21,047 nt of DNA from Prolixibacteraceae bacterium UBA5740 (GTDB lineage Bacteria > Bacteroidota > Bacteroidia > Bacteroidales > Prolixibacteraceae): the NCBI GenBank assembly GCA_002419285.1, contig DIFU01000050.1, positions 15,286 to 36,332 on the forward strand, read 5' to 3'. This document shows positions 7,942-15,236 of this stretch, piece after piece (position 1 is the first letter of the stretch; the number at the start of each line of letters is the position of its first letter). A program made the translations under genes and the position numbers. Under the pieces are notes generated by a model, which was given only the letters and a program-made list of their open reading frames with translations, had not been told where the DNA came from and made no database searches.

Positions 7942-9300
7942 TCAATGAAAAAGCTTTTTAAAAACATCACCCACCTGGGCAACCTTAATTACCTCAGTTT
8001 CGATACCAGTAAGGTCATATCCCTTGCTGAAACGTGGAACAAAAATCCTTTTAAAGCCAAGGCGGGCAGCCTCTGAGATTCGCTGTTCAATCCGGTTTAC
8101 CGCCCTGATTTCACCGGTTAATCCAACCTCTCCTGCAAAGCAGGTATGATGGTTGACAGCCAGATCGAGATTCGAGGAAAGGATGGAAACCAAAACAGCC
8201 AGGTCAGTAGCCGGGTCACTAATTTTAAGTCCGCCTGCGATATTCAGAAAAACATCTTTAGAAATCAGTTTGAAACCTGCCCGCTTTTCAAGAACAGCTA
8301 ATAACATACCTAGTCTACGCAAATCAAAACCTGTCGATGATCTTTGTGGTGTGCCATAGGCAGCGCTGCTGACCAATGCCTGTATCTCGACAAGAAAAGG
8401 CCGTGCTCCCTCAATGGTGGCAGCAATGGCTGTACCGCTGACTTCAGAGCCGCCATGTGGAATCAGGTGTTCCGAAGGATTCGGAATTTCAACAAGTCCG
8501 GTTTGCCGCATTTCAAAGATTCCTAATTCAGACGTTGATCCGAAACGGTTTTTTACTGCCCTGAGAATCCGGTACATATACTGGGAATCTCCTTCAAACT
8601 GGATCACGGTATCCACGATGTGCTCTAAAACTTTAGGACCTGCAATGCTGCCTTCCTTATTGATATGTCCAATAAGCAAAACTGCCACATGGTTTTTCTT
8701 GGCATATTTCAGTATGGCAGAAGCACATTCACGAACCTGAACGACCGAACCCGGAGATGATTCAATTGCGTCGGCCGAAATGGTTTGTATGGAATCGACA
8801 ATCAGGATATCGGGTTTCTCATTTTCGACATGGGCAAGGAGCATCTCAAGCGACGTTTCAGAGATAAAATGGCAAGAATGACTGGTCAGCTTCAGCCTTT
8901 GTGCCCTGAGTTTGATCTGTTGCAAACTCTCTTCACCCGATGCATATAACACTTTCTTTCCTTTCAGGGCCAGCGCAAACTGCAAAACCAACGTCGATTT
9001 GCCCACTCCAGGTTCACCACCGATCAGGACAACGCTACCAGGTACCAATCCGCCACCCAAAACCCGGTTGAACTCACCCATATCCGTATTGATCCGTTCC
9101 TGTCGCTCTGAGTTTATTTCATCAAGCAGCAAAGGCTTGTTTCCTGATAAACTGGGTGGCCCAGAGGCTTGGGTCTTAGAAGAAGATACAATTTCCTCAA
9201 CATAGGTGTTCCATTCTCCGCATGAAGGACATTTTCCAATCCATTTTGGGGACTCAGCACCACAATTCTGGCAAAGAAAAACTGTTTTGATCTTACTCAT
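7942..9300 (-). CDS. radA: DNA repair protein RadA
   Basis: RadA (Sms) is a RecA-like ATPase that promotes branch migration of recombination intermediates. All family parts are visible. An N-terminal zinc finger CQNCG...CPSCG has cysteines at 10, 13, 24 and 27. Walker A is GGEPGVGKST (94-103) and Walker B is ILIVDS (165-170). The RadA-specific KNRFG motif lies at 250-254. The C-terminal Lon-protease-like domain includes EVGLTGEIRAV and RIFVPRFSKG. At 452 aa it is full length. The gene start overlaps the end of the heptose adenylyltransferase gene by 8 bases, implying translational coupling in one operon. The cytoplasmic role is recombination repair. Confidence 0.98.
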   Translation of the reverse strand: MSKIKTVFLCQNCGAESPKWIGKCPSCGEWNTYVEEIVSSSKTQASGPPSLSGNKPLLLDEINSERQERINTDMGEFNRVLGGGLVPGSVVLIGGEPGVGKSTLVLQFALALKGKKVLYASGEESLQQIKLRAQRLKLTSHSCHFISETSLEMLLAHVENEKPDILIVDSIQTISADAIESSPGSVVQVRECASAILKYAKKNHVAVLLIGHINKEGSIAGPKVLEHIVDTVIQFEGDSQYMYRILRAVKNRFGSTSELGIFEMRQTGLVEIPNPSEHLIPHGGSEVSGTAIAATIEGARPFLVEIQALVSSAAYGTPQRSSTGFDLRRLGMLLAVLEKRAGFKLISKDVFLNIAGGLKISDPATDLAVLVSILSSNLDLAVNHHTCFAGEVGLTGEIRAVNRIEQRISEAARLGFKRIFVPRFSKGYDLTGIETEVIKVAQVGDVFKKLFH

Positions 9301-9793
9301 GGGTGTGCATTATCTTTTCAACAATCGAAGAGGAGGAATACCCGGGCACCAGGGAGATGGTTTCCACTTTTCCACCATGATTCAGTACAGTTTCGTGTCC
9401 GGCAATTTCTTTGATCCCATAATCATTCCCTTTCACCAGGATATCGGGAAGGATTTGAGCAATCAGAGATTCAGGAGTATCCTCATCAAACATAACCACC
9501 GCATCTACAAAAAAAAGCCCTGCCAGCAGGAACGCCCTTGCCTGTTCATCGATATACGGACGTTTGCTTCCCTTCAGACGCCTTACCGATTGATCAGAAT
9601 TCAATCCGATAATCAGTCGGTCGCCCATATCGGCAGCCTGTGAAAGATAATCGACGTGCCCCTTATGTATCAGATCAAAACAGCCATTGGTAAAAACAAT
9701 GGCATCGCCACTTTTTTTCCAACGCTTCAAGGCGACGCCGAAAGATTTAAAATCGGTATAGATTTTTTCGGAAATGATTTCCCTATTGGTCAT
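9293..9793 (-). CDS. D-glycero-beta-D-manno-heptose 1-phosphate adenylyltransferase (RfaE2/HldE C-terminal type)
   Basis: This is a nucleotidyltransferase that adenylates heptose 1-phosphate to ADP-heptose, the precursor of LPS inner-core heptose. The cytidylyltransferase-like motif is FTNGCFDLIHKGHVDYL, with the HxGH element at residues 43-46. LKGSKRPYIDEQARAFLLAG, PDILVKGNDYG and the terminal PGYSSSSIVEKI match the stand-alone RfaE domain 2 family. At 166 aa it corresponds to the C-terminal half of the bifunctional E. coli HldE, so the kinase half should be encoded elsewhere. It is the first gene of a run continuing into radA. No clear TAnnTTTG lies before the ATG; the nearest striking upstream structure is the palindrome at 9979-10063. 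Confidence 0.93.
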   Translation of the reverse strand: MTNREIISEKIYTDFKSFGVALKRWKKSGDAIVFTNGCFDLIHKGHVDYLSQAADMGDRLIIGLNSDQSVRRLKGSKRPYIDEQARAFLLAGLFFVDAVVMFDEDTPESLIAQILPDILVKGNDYGIKEIAGHETVLNHGGKVETISLVPGYSSSSIVEKIMHTHE

Positions 9794-9978
9794 ACTAAAG
9801 GTTTTATTTCTAAGATAGCCATAAAAGTAGTTTAGATATCAATACCTGCTCCATTCATGGCATTAAAAGGTAATTCCAAATGATTCACGAAATAAAAAAA
9901 CTCTAACACCAAATGGGATTTCCCCGAACTTCACAGGTTGACTTAAAACAATCTTTGATCAACTTCCTCACCGAGTCG

Positions 9979-10063
9979 TATATTGTATACTTGTTGAATA
10001 CTTATTGTGTACATATTGTATAGTGCCAGGTACACAAGAAGTATAGAATATAATTACAATATA
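9979..10063. repeat. Nested imperfect palindrome with repeated TATTGTRTAC half-sites
   Basis: The outer arms 9979-9987 and 10055-10063 are perfectly complementary over 9 bp. The inner arms 9994-10012 and 10030-10048 pair at 16 of 19 positions. They are separated by symmetric 6-base internal loops, and the central loop is 17 nt. A half-site like TATTGTATAC recurs at 9981-9990, 10003-10012 (TATTGTGTAC) and 10014-10023 (TATTGTATAG), offset by 22 and 11 bases. An inverted copy lies at 10030-10039. Neither flank carries the T-run expected of a simple terminator. It could be a regulator binding array, a cruciform or a remnant of a small inverted-repeat element. Confidence 0.7.
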
Positions 10064-10179
10064 TATCCAATTACCTAACCCATACTTAAGGGATAAGCGT
10101 TACAATGCCTGCCTAAAAGGCAACATTTATTCTTTTAGAATGAAAATTTGAGAAGGATCTACGATTATGAGGCTAAAAA

Positions 10180-10200
10180 AATGGGGTATTTCAGACCATT
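10180..10200 (-). terminator. Probable intrinsic terminator of panCD
   Basis: Reading the minus strand, a 5-bp stem (AATGG with CCATT) with an 11-nt loop is followed immediately by a run of seven T (the A-run at 10175-10181 on the plus strand). It lies 33 bases after the panD stop. The stem is short, hence moderate confidence. Confidence 0.5.
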
Positions 10201-10233
10201 GTGACAATCGTTTGCGGAATCTCTTTTGAAAAA

Positions 10234-10584
10234 TCAGGGGAGACGGTTGGTTTCAGTATCCGGGAATACGATCCAGGGCTTGAAATTTCTGGCTTCTTCG
10301 AAATCCATCTGGGCATAGGAAATGATGATGACCACATCCCCAACTGCCACTTTTCGGGCAGCCGGACCGTTCAGGCAAATGACACCTGAGCCCCTTTCAC
10401 CTTTGATGATATAGGTTTCGAGGCGCTCGCCATTGTTTATATTGACCACCTGGACCTTTTCATTCTCAATCATGTTGGCTGCATCCATGAGATCCTCATC
10501 AATGGTAATACTCCCAACATACTGAAGGTTCGCTTCAGTTACGGTGACCTTGTGGATTTTTGACTTACATACTTCAATGATCAT
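10234..10584 (-). CDS. panD: Aspartate 1-decarboxylase (pyruvoyl enzyme)
   Basis: PanD converts L-aspartate to beta-alanine, one of the two substrates of PanC. The proenzyme cleaves itself at Gly24-Ser25, visible here as QYVGSITID, producing the N-terminal pyruvoyl group. CKSKIHKVTVTEANLQY at the start and the internal INNGERLETYIIKGERGSG and LNGPAARKVAVGD are family hallmarks (active-site Lys9, conserved NGAAAR-type loop, here NGPAAR). At 116 aa it is a normal length. The ATG lies 11 bases after the panC stop, so panC and panD form one transcription unit for pantothenate and coenzyme A synthesis. A probable terminator follows 33 bases after the stop. Confidence 0.97.
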   Translation of the reverse strand: MIIEVCKSKIHKVTVTEANLQYVGSITIDEDLMDAANMIENEKVQVVNINNGERLETYIIKGERGSGVICLNGPAARKVAVGDVVIIISYAQMDFEEARNFKPWIVFPDTETNRLP

Positions 10585-10595
10585 TTTCTTCCTCC

Positions 10596-11435
10596 CTATC
10601 CTATCAAAAAATTATCTATCAACCTTACTTTTCCACACCAAACGGCTACACAAAGCACCTTTCGGCCCGGATGCTGCCAGTCGGTGACCTTTTCAAGCGT
10701 ATCTTCATCAACGATTTCGACATATTCAGTTTCCAGAAATGGATTCTGGTTGATCCCGGCAGCGATTGACTGCTCCAATTCATCCACTGATCTTTCACAT
10801 TTCCAGTCAACAGCATGACTGATCATTTTATAAATCAATGCGGCATTCTCCCTCTCATCCTTTGTCAGGAGTTCATTTCTGGAGCTCATCGCCAGTCCGC
10901 TGGGTTCCCTGACAATCGGGCAAGGAACAATTTCAACCGATAGTTGCAATTGTTGTACCATCTTTCGGATAATGGAAAGCTGCTGGAAATCTTTCAGTCC
11001 AAAGTAAGCCCTATCGGGCCTGACCAGATCAAAAAGCCGGCTGACTACCTGGGCAACGCCATTGAAATGTCCAGGCCTGAACAACCCTTCCATCACCTTA
11101 TCCATACGTCCAAAGTCAAAAATCCGGGTATCGGGTTCAGGATATACTTCTTCGGCAGAAGGAGCAAACACAATATGACAGCCCGTGTTTTCAAGCATAT
11201 TGATATCAGCTTTCAGATTACGGGGATAACGCTCCAGATCCTTCTTGTCATTAAACTGGGTTGGATTGACAAAAATGCTAACCACCACTGTATCATTTTC
11301 AGAAGCAGCATGTTCGACCAGCGATATATGTCCCTGATGCAGTGCTCCCATCGTAGGGACAAATCCAATCAGTCCCTGACTGCGAAGCCGTGATAACTTA
11401 TCAGCTAGCTTCCTCGATGAATAGATGATTTCCAT
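10596..11435 (-). CDS. panC: Pantothenate synthetase (pantoate--beta-alanine ligase)
   Basis: PanC joins pantoate and beta-alanine using ATP to form pantothenate. I chose the ATG at 11435 (279 aa, MEIIYSSRKLADKL). This matches the usual family length, while an upstream in-frame ATG at 11468 adds 11 residues that overlap a putative -7 element. The nucleotide-binding motif FVPTMGALHQGHISLV places HxGH at about 33-36. VSIFVNPTQFNDKKDLERYP, the substrate loop FRPGHFNGVAQVV, YFGLKDFQQL and the KMSKS-like MSSRNELL are all present. It is transcribed with panD 11 bases downstream and lies divergent from the GT5-like gene with a 146-base gap. Confidence 0.97.
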   Translation of the reverse strand: MEIIYSSRKLADKLSRLRSQGLIGFVPTMGALHQGHISLVEHAASENDTVVVSIFVNPTQFNDKKDLERYPRNLKADINMLENTGCHIVFAPSAEEVYPEPDTRIFDFGRMDKVMEGLFRPGHFNGVAQVVSRLFDLVRPDRAYFGLKDFQQLSIIRKMVQQLQLSVEIVPCPIVREPSGLAMSSRNELLTKDERENAALIYKMISHAVDWKCERSVDELEQSIAAGINQNPFLETEYVEIVDEDTLEKVTDWQHPGRKVLCVAVWCGKVRLIDNFLIG

Positions 11436-11454
11436 ACCAACTTTTTTGCTCCGA

Positions 11455-11462
11455 CAAAAATA
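11455..11462 (-). promoter_or_regulatory. Putative -7 promoter element for panCD
   Basis: The minus strand reads TATTTTTG, a full TAnnTTTG match, 19 bases before the chosen panC start at 11435. This supports the shorter PanC, because the element lies inside the longer reading frame. No good -33 element is visible. Confidence 0.4.
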
Positions 11463-11520
11463 AAACAATTATCCTTTTCGTGATTGATGATTTTTCTAAC
11501 CGATTGATTTGCTGCATAAA

Positions 11521-11551
11521 ATTGATATTACCGATATTTTAGTTAATTTTG
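11521..11551 (+). promoter_or_regulatory. Putative Bacteroidota promoter for the GT5-like gene
   Basis: A full -7 match TAATTTTG (11544-11551) is preceded by ATTG (11521-11524) with a 19-base spacer, close to the TTTG/TAnnTTTG arrangement known from Bacteroides. The element ends 30 bases before the ATG at 11582. This is the best-formed promoter in the window. Confidence 0.55.
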
Positions 11552-11581
11552 CAACGCTTTTTCAACATATAGAAACGATTA

Positions 11582-12382
11582 ATGGAAAGTAAAAGAATTC
11601 TTTACATTTCTCAGGAAATTACCCCATACCTGCCCGAAAGTGAAATGTCGGAAATTTCCCGCTATTTACCACAAGGCGTGCAGGAAAGAGGCCGGGAAAT
11701 CAGAACTTTTATGCCCCGGTACGGATGTGTAAACGAAAGAAGAAACCAGCTGCATGAAGTGATCCGGCTCTCTGGAATGAACCTTGTCATTAATGACACC
11801 GATCATCCCCTGATCATTAAGGTTGCCTCAATCCAGGCAGCCCGAATGCAGGTTTATTTTATTGATAACGAGGACTATTTTCATAGAAAAAATGTCCTGG
11901 CAGATGACGATGGAAACTTTTTTGAAGACAATGACGAGCGAGCGATCTTTTATGCAAGGGGAGTGCTCGAAACCGTCATAAAACTTCGATGGGCACCTGA
12001 TATTATCCATTGTCACGGATGGCTTACTTCCCTGATACCTGCATATATTAAAAAATATTACCACGACGATCCGCTCTTCAGCCAGTCGAAAGTTATTTAC
12101 TCGGTTTACAACGATGAGTTTCCCGGATCTTTGGACAAAAACTTCCGAAAAAAGTTGGTTGTCAAAGGCATAACCTCAAGCGACACCAAATTGCTGGAAA
12201 ATCCCACATTTGAAAATGTGAGCAAATTTGCGATTCAGTTCGCAGATGCGGTTATTCAGGGATCTGAAAACATTCGACCCGAAATTGCCGGTTATATCAG
12301 CGAATCCAATAAGTTATTCCTGCCTTTTCAATCCAAAGAGGACTATATTGAGAGTTACAACGATTTTTACGATAAGTTGTAA
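11582..12382 (+). CDS. Half-length glycogen/starch synthase-like protein (GT5 N-terminal domain only)
   Basis: The protein resembles the N-terminal Rossmann domain of GT5 glycogen/starch synthases (PF08323). RILYISQEITPYLPE aligns with the family start, RGREIRTFMPRYG with the RGHEVRVIMPRYG block, and APDIIHCHGWLTSLIPAYI with PDVVHAHDWHTGLVPAYL. At 266 aa it ends where the linker to the second domain would begin, so the C-terminal donor-binding domain is absent. The ADP-glucose loop KTGGLADV is replaced by PESEMSEI, so catalysis as a glycogen synthase is very unlikely. Short GT5-like genes beside panC are a recurring arrangement in Bacteroidota, from memory. Function is unknown; binding of a sugar or nucleotide, or a regulatory role, is inference. 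It has its own promoter, and a DUF4270 gene follows 46 bases later. Confidence 0.85.
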   Translation: MESKRILYISQEITPYLPESEMSEISRYLPQGVQERGREIRTFMPRYGCVNERRNQLHEVIRLSGMNLVINDTDHPLIIKVASIQAARMQVYFIDNEDYFHRKNVLADDDGNFFEDNDERAIFYARGVLETVIKLRWAPDIIHCHGWLTSLIPAYIKKYYHDDPLFSQSKVIYSVYNDEFPGSLDKNFRKKLVVKGITSSDTKLLENPTFENVSKFAIQFADAVIQGSENIRPEIAGYISESNKLFLPFQSKEDYIESYNDFYDKL

Positions 12383-12392
12383 GGAATTCGCT

Positions 12393-12400
12393 TATTTTTG
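12393..12400 (+). promoter_or_regulatory. Putative -7 promoter element for the DUF4270 gene
   Basis: The bases TATTTTTG are a full TAnnTTTG match, 28 bases before the ATG at 12429 and just after the GT5-like stop. No -33 match is present at 19 bases. It would allow DUF4270 expression separate from the GT5-like gene. Confidence 0.4.
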
Positions 12401-12428
12401 GGAAGCATAAACTTTGTTAGTATTGGCC

Positions 12429-13739
12429 ATGAACAGAACAAAAAACATTTGTAAGACAGTTGTATCTATATTTGCCGCCTCCCTTTTCATAACCTCATGT
12501 AACGAACCGGGTGATGTCGGGATGGAACTTTTACCATCATCTGACCTGGTTACGGTTGGTAATGTCGTCATCAAAGATGAAATCAAGGCCTTTACCTTCA
12601 TCGACGATTCGGTCTCAACCGATGAGGCTGCTTTCAGTCTTTTGGGAAGCATGAATGATCCGGTTTTTGGAAAAACTTCCATTGATCTGGCTTTACAGCT
12701 GCGTCTTGCTTCATTTCCTAATTTCGGAACTGATCCTGTGATTGATTCCATTAAATTTTATTTTTATTACAATACAGTATATGGTGATACGGCCACGACA
12801 CAAAGATTGAAGTTTTACGAGCTGTCCAGCAGTATCGATCCCGACGCCCGTTATTATGACCAGGTTGAGCTATCTCAAATGGCTTCTACCACACCATTGG
12901 CCGAATATAATTTTAAACCGAAAGTGACTTTGGATTCTATCTATCAGGATACTCTTTACCAGCTGGTGGAAGTCCATCTTGATCATTCCCTTGCACAAAA
13001 GCTTATCAATGCCGATTCGCTCGACATGATCAATAACGAGGCTTTTCTCGAGTACTTTAAGGGACTTTATATCCAATCGGAACAAGTCGATGCCGGAGGT
13101 GCCATTGTTTCGCTCGATCTGTTGCCTTCTTCATCCTTTGAAGGATCAGGAATGGTATTGTACTATCGGAATGATACCGTCAAAAAAAGCAAATCATACT
13201 TTGTCACCAGTTTTAGTGCACGGGTGAACAGTTTTAAACATGATTATTCCCAGACCGCCTTTTACCAAAACATGAACCAGGAATCGGTGACCGACTCACT
13301 CATATATATTCAGTCAACCGGAGGCCTTCAATCAAAAATATTCATTCCCGGCCTGGAATCGTGGAAAGATTCATCCAACATTGCCGTGAACAAGGCTGAA
13401 TTGATCTTCCAGGTCGACACAACCGCTTCCGAATTCAGGAAATATCCTTTGCCTTCACAATTGTTACTGACTTATATCAGCAAGACTGGACAGGAAACAC
13501 TGCCCAGGGATCATTCATTCTATCAGCCCTATTATGGCGGATATTTATACAACGATTTCACTTATCGTTTCAATATTACCCAGCATTTCCAGAGTATCAT
13601 CAATGGCGAAAATGATAACAATGGTTTTTACCTGACACCTTATTTCAAGAACAACCAGATGCGAAGAGCAGTGTTGAAAGGAAGTAACAGTGCACAGGGA
13701 ATTAAGTTTGTCATTACCTATTCCAAGGTATTACAATAA
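12429..13739 (+). CDS. DUF4270 lipoprotein
   Basis: This is a predicted surface or periplasmic lipoprotein of the DUF4270 family (PF14092), found in Bacteroidota and of unknown function. The ATG at 12429 gives a lipoprotein signal peptide ending in FITSC, with the acylated cysteine at about residue 19; a TTG at 12414 would add five residues. The family start follows at once: NEPGDVGMELLPSSDLV, then SLLGSMNDPVFGKTSIDLALQLR, the characteristic block stating that the values sit in a beta-rich domain. The rest is rich in beta-strand patterns, aromatic residues and D/N/S, consistent with an extracytoplasmic beta protein of about 436 aa. It ends at a very strong terminator. It sits between the panC/GT5-like locus and a sigma cassette, and nothing links it firmly to either. 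Confidence 0.9.
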   Translation: MNRTKNICKTVVSIFAASLFITSCNEPGDVGMELLPSSDLVTVGNVVIKDEIKAFTFIDDSVSTDEAAFSLLGSMNDPVFGKTSIDLALQLRLASFPNFGTDPVIDSIKFYFYYNTVYGDTATTQRLKFYELSSSIDPDARYYDQVELSQMASTTPLAEYNFKPKVTLDSIYQDTLYQLVEVHLDHSLAQKLINADSLDMINNEAFLEYFKGLYIQSEQVDAGGAIVSLDLLPSSSFEGSGMVLYYRNDTVKKSKSYFVTSFSARVNSFKHDYSQTAFYQNMNQESVTDSLIYIQSTGGLQSKIFIPGLESWKDSSNIAVNKAELIFQVDTTASEFRKYPLPSQLLLTYISKTGQETLPRDHSFYQPYYGGYLYNDFTYRFNITQHFQSIINGENDNNGFYLTPYFKNNQMRRAVLKGSNSAQGIKFVITYSKVLQ

Positions 13740-13750
13740 TTAAGAAATAT

Positions 13751-13787
13751 AAAAAGGCCGTGAAAAAATCATTTCACGGCCTTTTTT
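13751..13787. terminator. Strong bidirectional terminator
   Basis: A perfect 15-bp stem (arms 13751-13765 and 13772-13786) with a 6-nt loop is flanked by an A-run on the left and a T-run on the right. It therefore reads as an intrinsic terminator on both strands. It separates the DUF4270 gene (+) from the sigma/anti-sigma/DUF4252 unit (-). Confidence 0.92.
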
Positions 13788-13844
13788 GTTAATTGGTATT
13801 CTATAATGCTAATATAAAACAAAAGGTAAAACTCACCTGACTGG

Positions 13845-14804
13845 TTACTTCTTGCGGGTGATGATCCTTATTTCCGACTTTTTGTTTTTCTTTCCCTGTT
13901 CGGCCTTTATTACCGAAACACTTTCAATATCTTCGGGATTGATGGCTTTAAACGCTTTGGAATCCACCTTTTTTTCATTAATAAAGTAAACAATATTTGT
14001 ATCGCCAGGCGTAGAGAGGAAAATGGGCTGACGACCGTATTTACTTGCCATTTCCTGTTGTTTGATGGCAATTTCACGGTGTTTTTCAGTCATCTCCTGT
14101 TGCTTTTCAGCCATTTCGCTGAACGTCTTCGTCATTTCAACAGTCACGCGCTGATTGGAGAGATTATTCATTTCTTCTGTATTCAGATCCCGGAAAATAA
14201 GATGATCTTCCGTTTGTTTCGGGTCAAAACCACGGACAACAATATTATTGGTTGAGCCATTGATCTTATTCAGATTTTCAAGGCCCCTGACATTCAATGC
14301 ACCCGAAATATCGGAAATACTTGAAAGATCGATATCGCCAGCCAATTCAACCATCGTCAGTCGGGTTGGCGTTGAAGAAATCATGCTGAGTGTATTGACC
14401 TTTTCTCCACTCTTTTTTAAATATACCTTAACCACTTCACCCATCCGGTTCTCGGTCTTTAACAATGAGAAAGCAGGATCTTTGTAATAATTCAAGATTT
14501 CATCCTGAACGGAGGAAAGGGTTTCCTTCATTTTACCCTGATTTTCCGGTGAACCAAAAGAATTTTGGGAGATAACCGTAATCCTGTTCAGCTTTTTCAG
14601 GGTTTCATATACGGCTGAACCGGGCTCAACCTGCTTTTTCTTCAGGTAGAGATCAAAAAGGTCGTTGGTGAGGTGGGTGGCACTGAATCCCTCCTGATTC
14701 GCGTATTTACCTGTCAGGCTGCCAAAGAGGTCCTGGGCTTGCAGGTTCATGGTAGCAATCAACATACAAATGGATAGAATAATTGTTTTCATGGCATTTA
14801 TCAT
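13845..14804 (-). CDS. DUF4252 protein with heptad-repeat linker and TonB-plug-like C-terminus
   Basis: This is an exported protein, with a signal peptide in the first 24 residues (MKTIILSICM..., cleavage near LQAQ). The start may be the ATG at 14804, directly abutting the anti-sigma stop, or the one at 14792. Residues about 25-190 look like DUF4252 (PF14060), including LVELAGDIDLSS-like text (here MVELAGDIDLSSI) and YYKDPAFSLL. Residues about 221-256 hold heptad repeats (MAEKQQE, MTEKHRE, IAIKQQE, MASKYGR), a likely coiled coil. The last 50 residues (NIVYFINEKKVDSKAF, INPEDIESVSVIK, EIRIITRKK) resemble the start of TonB-dependent receptor plug domains (YIINGKEV...INPDDIESISVLK...ITTKK). At 319 aa it is far longer than a lone DUF4252 protein of about 170-180 aa. 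It is the third gene of a sigma-factor operon and is probably its effector or sensor; that is inference. Confidence 0.8.
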   Translation of the reverse strand: MINAMKTIILSICMLIATMNLQAQDLFGSLTGKYANQEGFSATHLTNDLFDLYLKKKQVEPGSAVYETLKKLNRITVISQNSFGSPENQGKMKETLSSVQDEILNYYKDPAFSLLKTENRMGEVVKVYLKKSGEKVNTLSMISSTPTRLTMVELAGDIDLSSISDISGALNVRGLENLNKINGSTNNIVVRGFDPKQTEDHLIFRDLNTEEMNNLSNQRVTVEMTKTFSEMAEKQQEMTEKHREIAIKQQEMASKYGRQPIFLSTPGDTNIVYFINEKKVDSKAFKAINPEDIESVSVIKAEQGKKNKKSEIRIITRKK

Positions 14805-15236
14805 TTAATTGATTATAATTTCAACATCTTCATCGACCCAAAGTACCAGCATTTCCTGGTCTTCTTCAACCGGCTGCAGTCCTTCGGAAACACTGACCAG
14901 CGCATTTTCCATCAAAGCAAACTGCTGTTCCCTGTTTATCTTGTTCTGGTGAATACTCCAAGCCATCATAAAGAAAATAATCGAAGCTGCTGCCGCAGTT
15001 GCAGAGTAACTCCAGGTGGGCAGACGCCTTTTCTTTTCCTGCCTGTCGAGGCCGGTAAAAACCTCCTCCAATATATCCTCAGGTAAATGTTTAGCCGAAT
15101 CGTAATAAGCAAAAACATCATGCAGGGAATCTGGTTCCTTCATATTGGACACCCCATCCCGAATGGTTTTTTCCTCGATCAGGGTAGTGTCACCCCGGTA
15201 ATATTTCTCAAGCAGTATCGATAGTTCTTCCTTCAT
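14805..15236 (-). CDS. Anti-sigma-factor-like single-pass membrane protein
   Basis: The N-terminus (MKEELSILLEKYYRGDTTLIEE) matches the start of many Bacteroidota anti-sigma proteins, whose cytoplasmic part binds the sigma factor. One transmembrane segment follows (SYSATAAAASIIFFMMAW, about residues 75-92 from this start). A short acidic periplasmic tail ends in LVLWVDEDVEIIIN. There is no FecR domain and no zinc-binding anti-sigma motif, so it was identified by context and architecture. An upstream ATG at 15254 is possible. From 15236 the gene overlaps the sigma gene by 29 bases. The stop at 14805 directly abuts the first possible start of the DUF4252 gene, so all three are likely translated in a coupled way. 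Confidence 0.75.
   Translation of the reverse strand: MKEELSILLEKYYRGDTTLIEEKTIRDGVSNMKEPDSLHDVFAYYDSAKHLPEDILEEVFTGLDRQEKKRRLPTWSYSATAAAASIIFFMMAWSIHQNKINREQQFALMENALVSVSEGLQPVEEDQEMLVLWVDEDVEIIIN

Larger units (their letters stand above)
9794..10233. other. 440-bp intergenic region with nested palindrome
   Basis: The region lies downstream of panD and upstream of the heptose adenylyltransferase gene, both on the minus strand. It contains a probable panCD terminator (10180-10200), a small stem (10110-10122), an 11-base odd palindrome ATTGTGACAAT (10198-10208) and a large AT-rich nested inverted repeat (9979-10063). I found no tRNA and no credible protein-coding frame. Its length is unusual for this compact window. 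Confidence 0.65.

Noticed and set aside
9979..10063. Palindrome read as a panCD terminator or a tRNA-like fold
   Set aside because: No T-run follows on either strand, a better terminator lies at 10180-10200, and no tRNA arms or anticodon pattern can be traced.
11436..11468. N-terminal extension of PanC from the ATG at 11468
   Set aside because: The 11 extra residues (MFYFCRSKKVG) are not part of the family and cover a full TAnnTTTG element; the ATG at 11435 gives the normal length.
14040..14110. Short DNA repeats in the DUF4252 gene as a CRISPR-like or tandem repeat array
   Set aside because: They encode the heptad repeats of a coiled coil, are in frame, degenerate and lack unique spacers.
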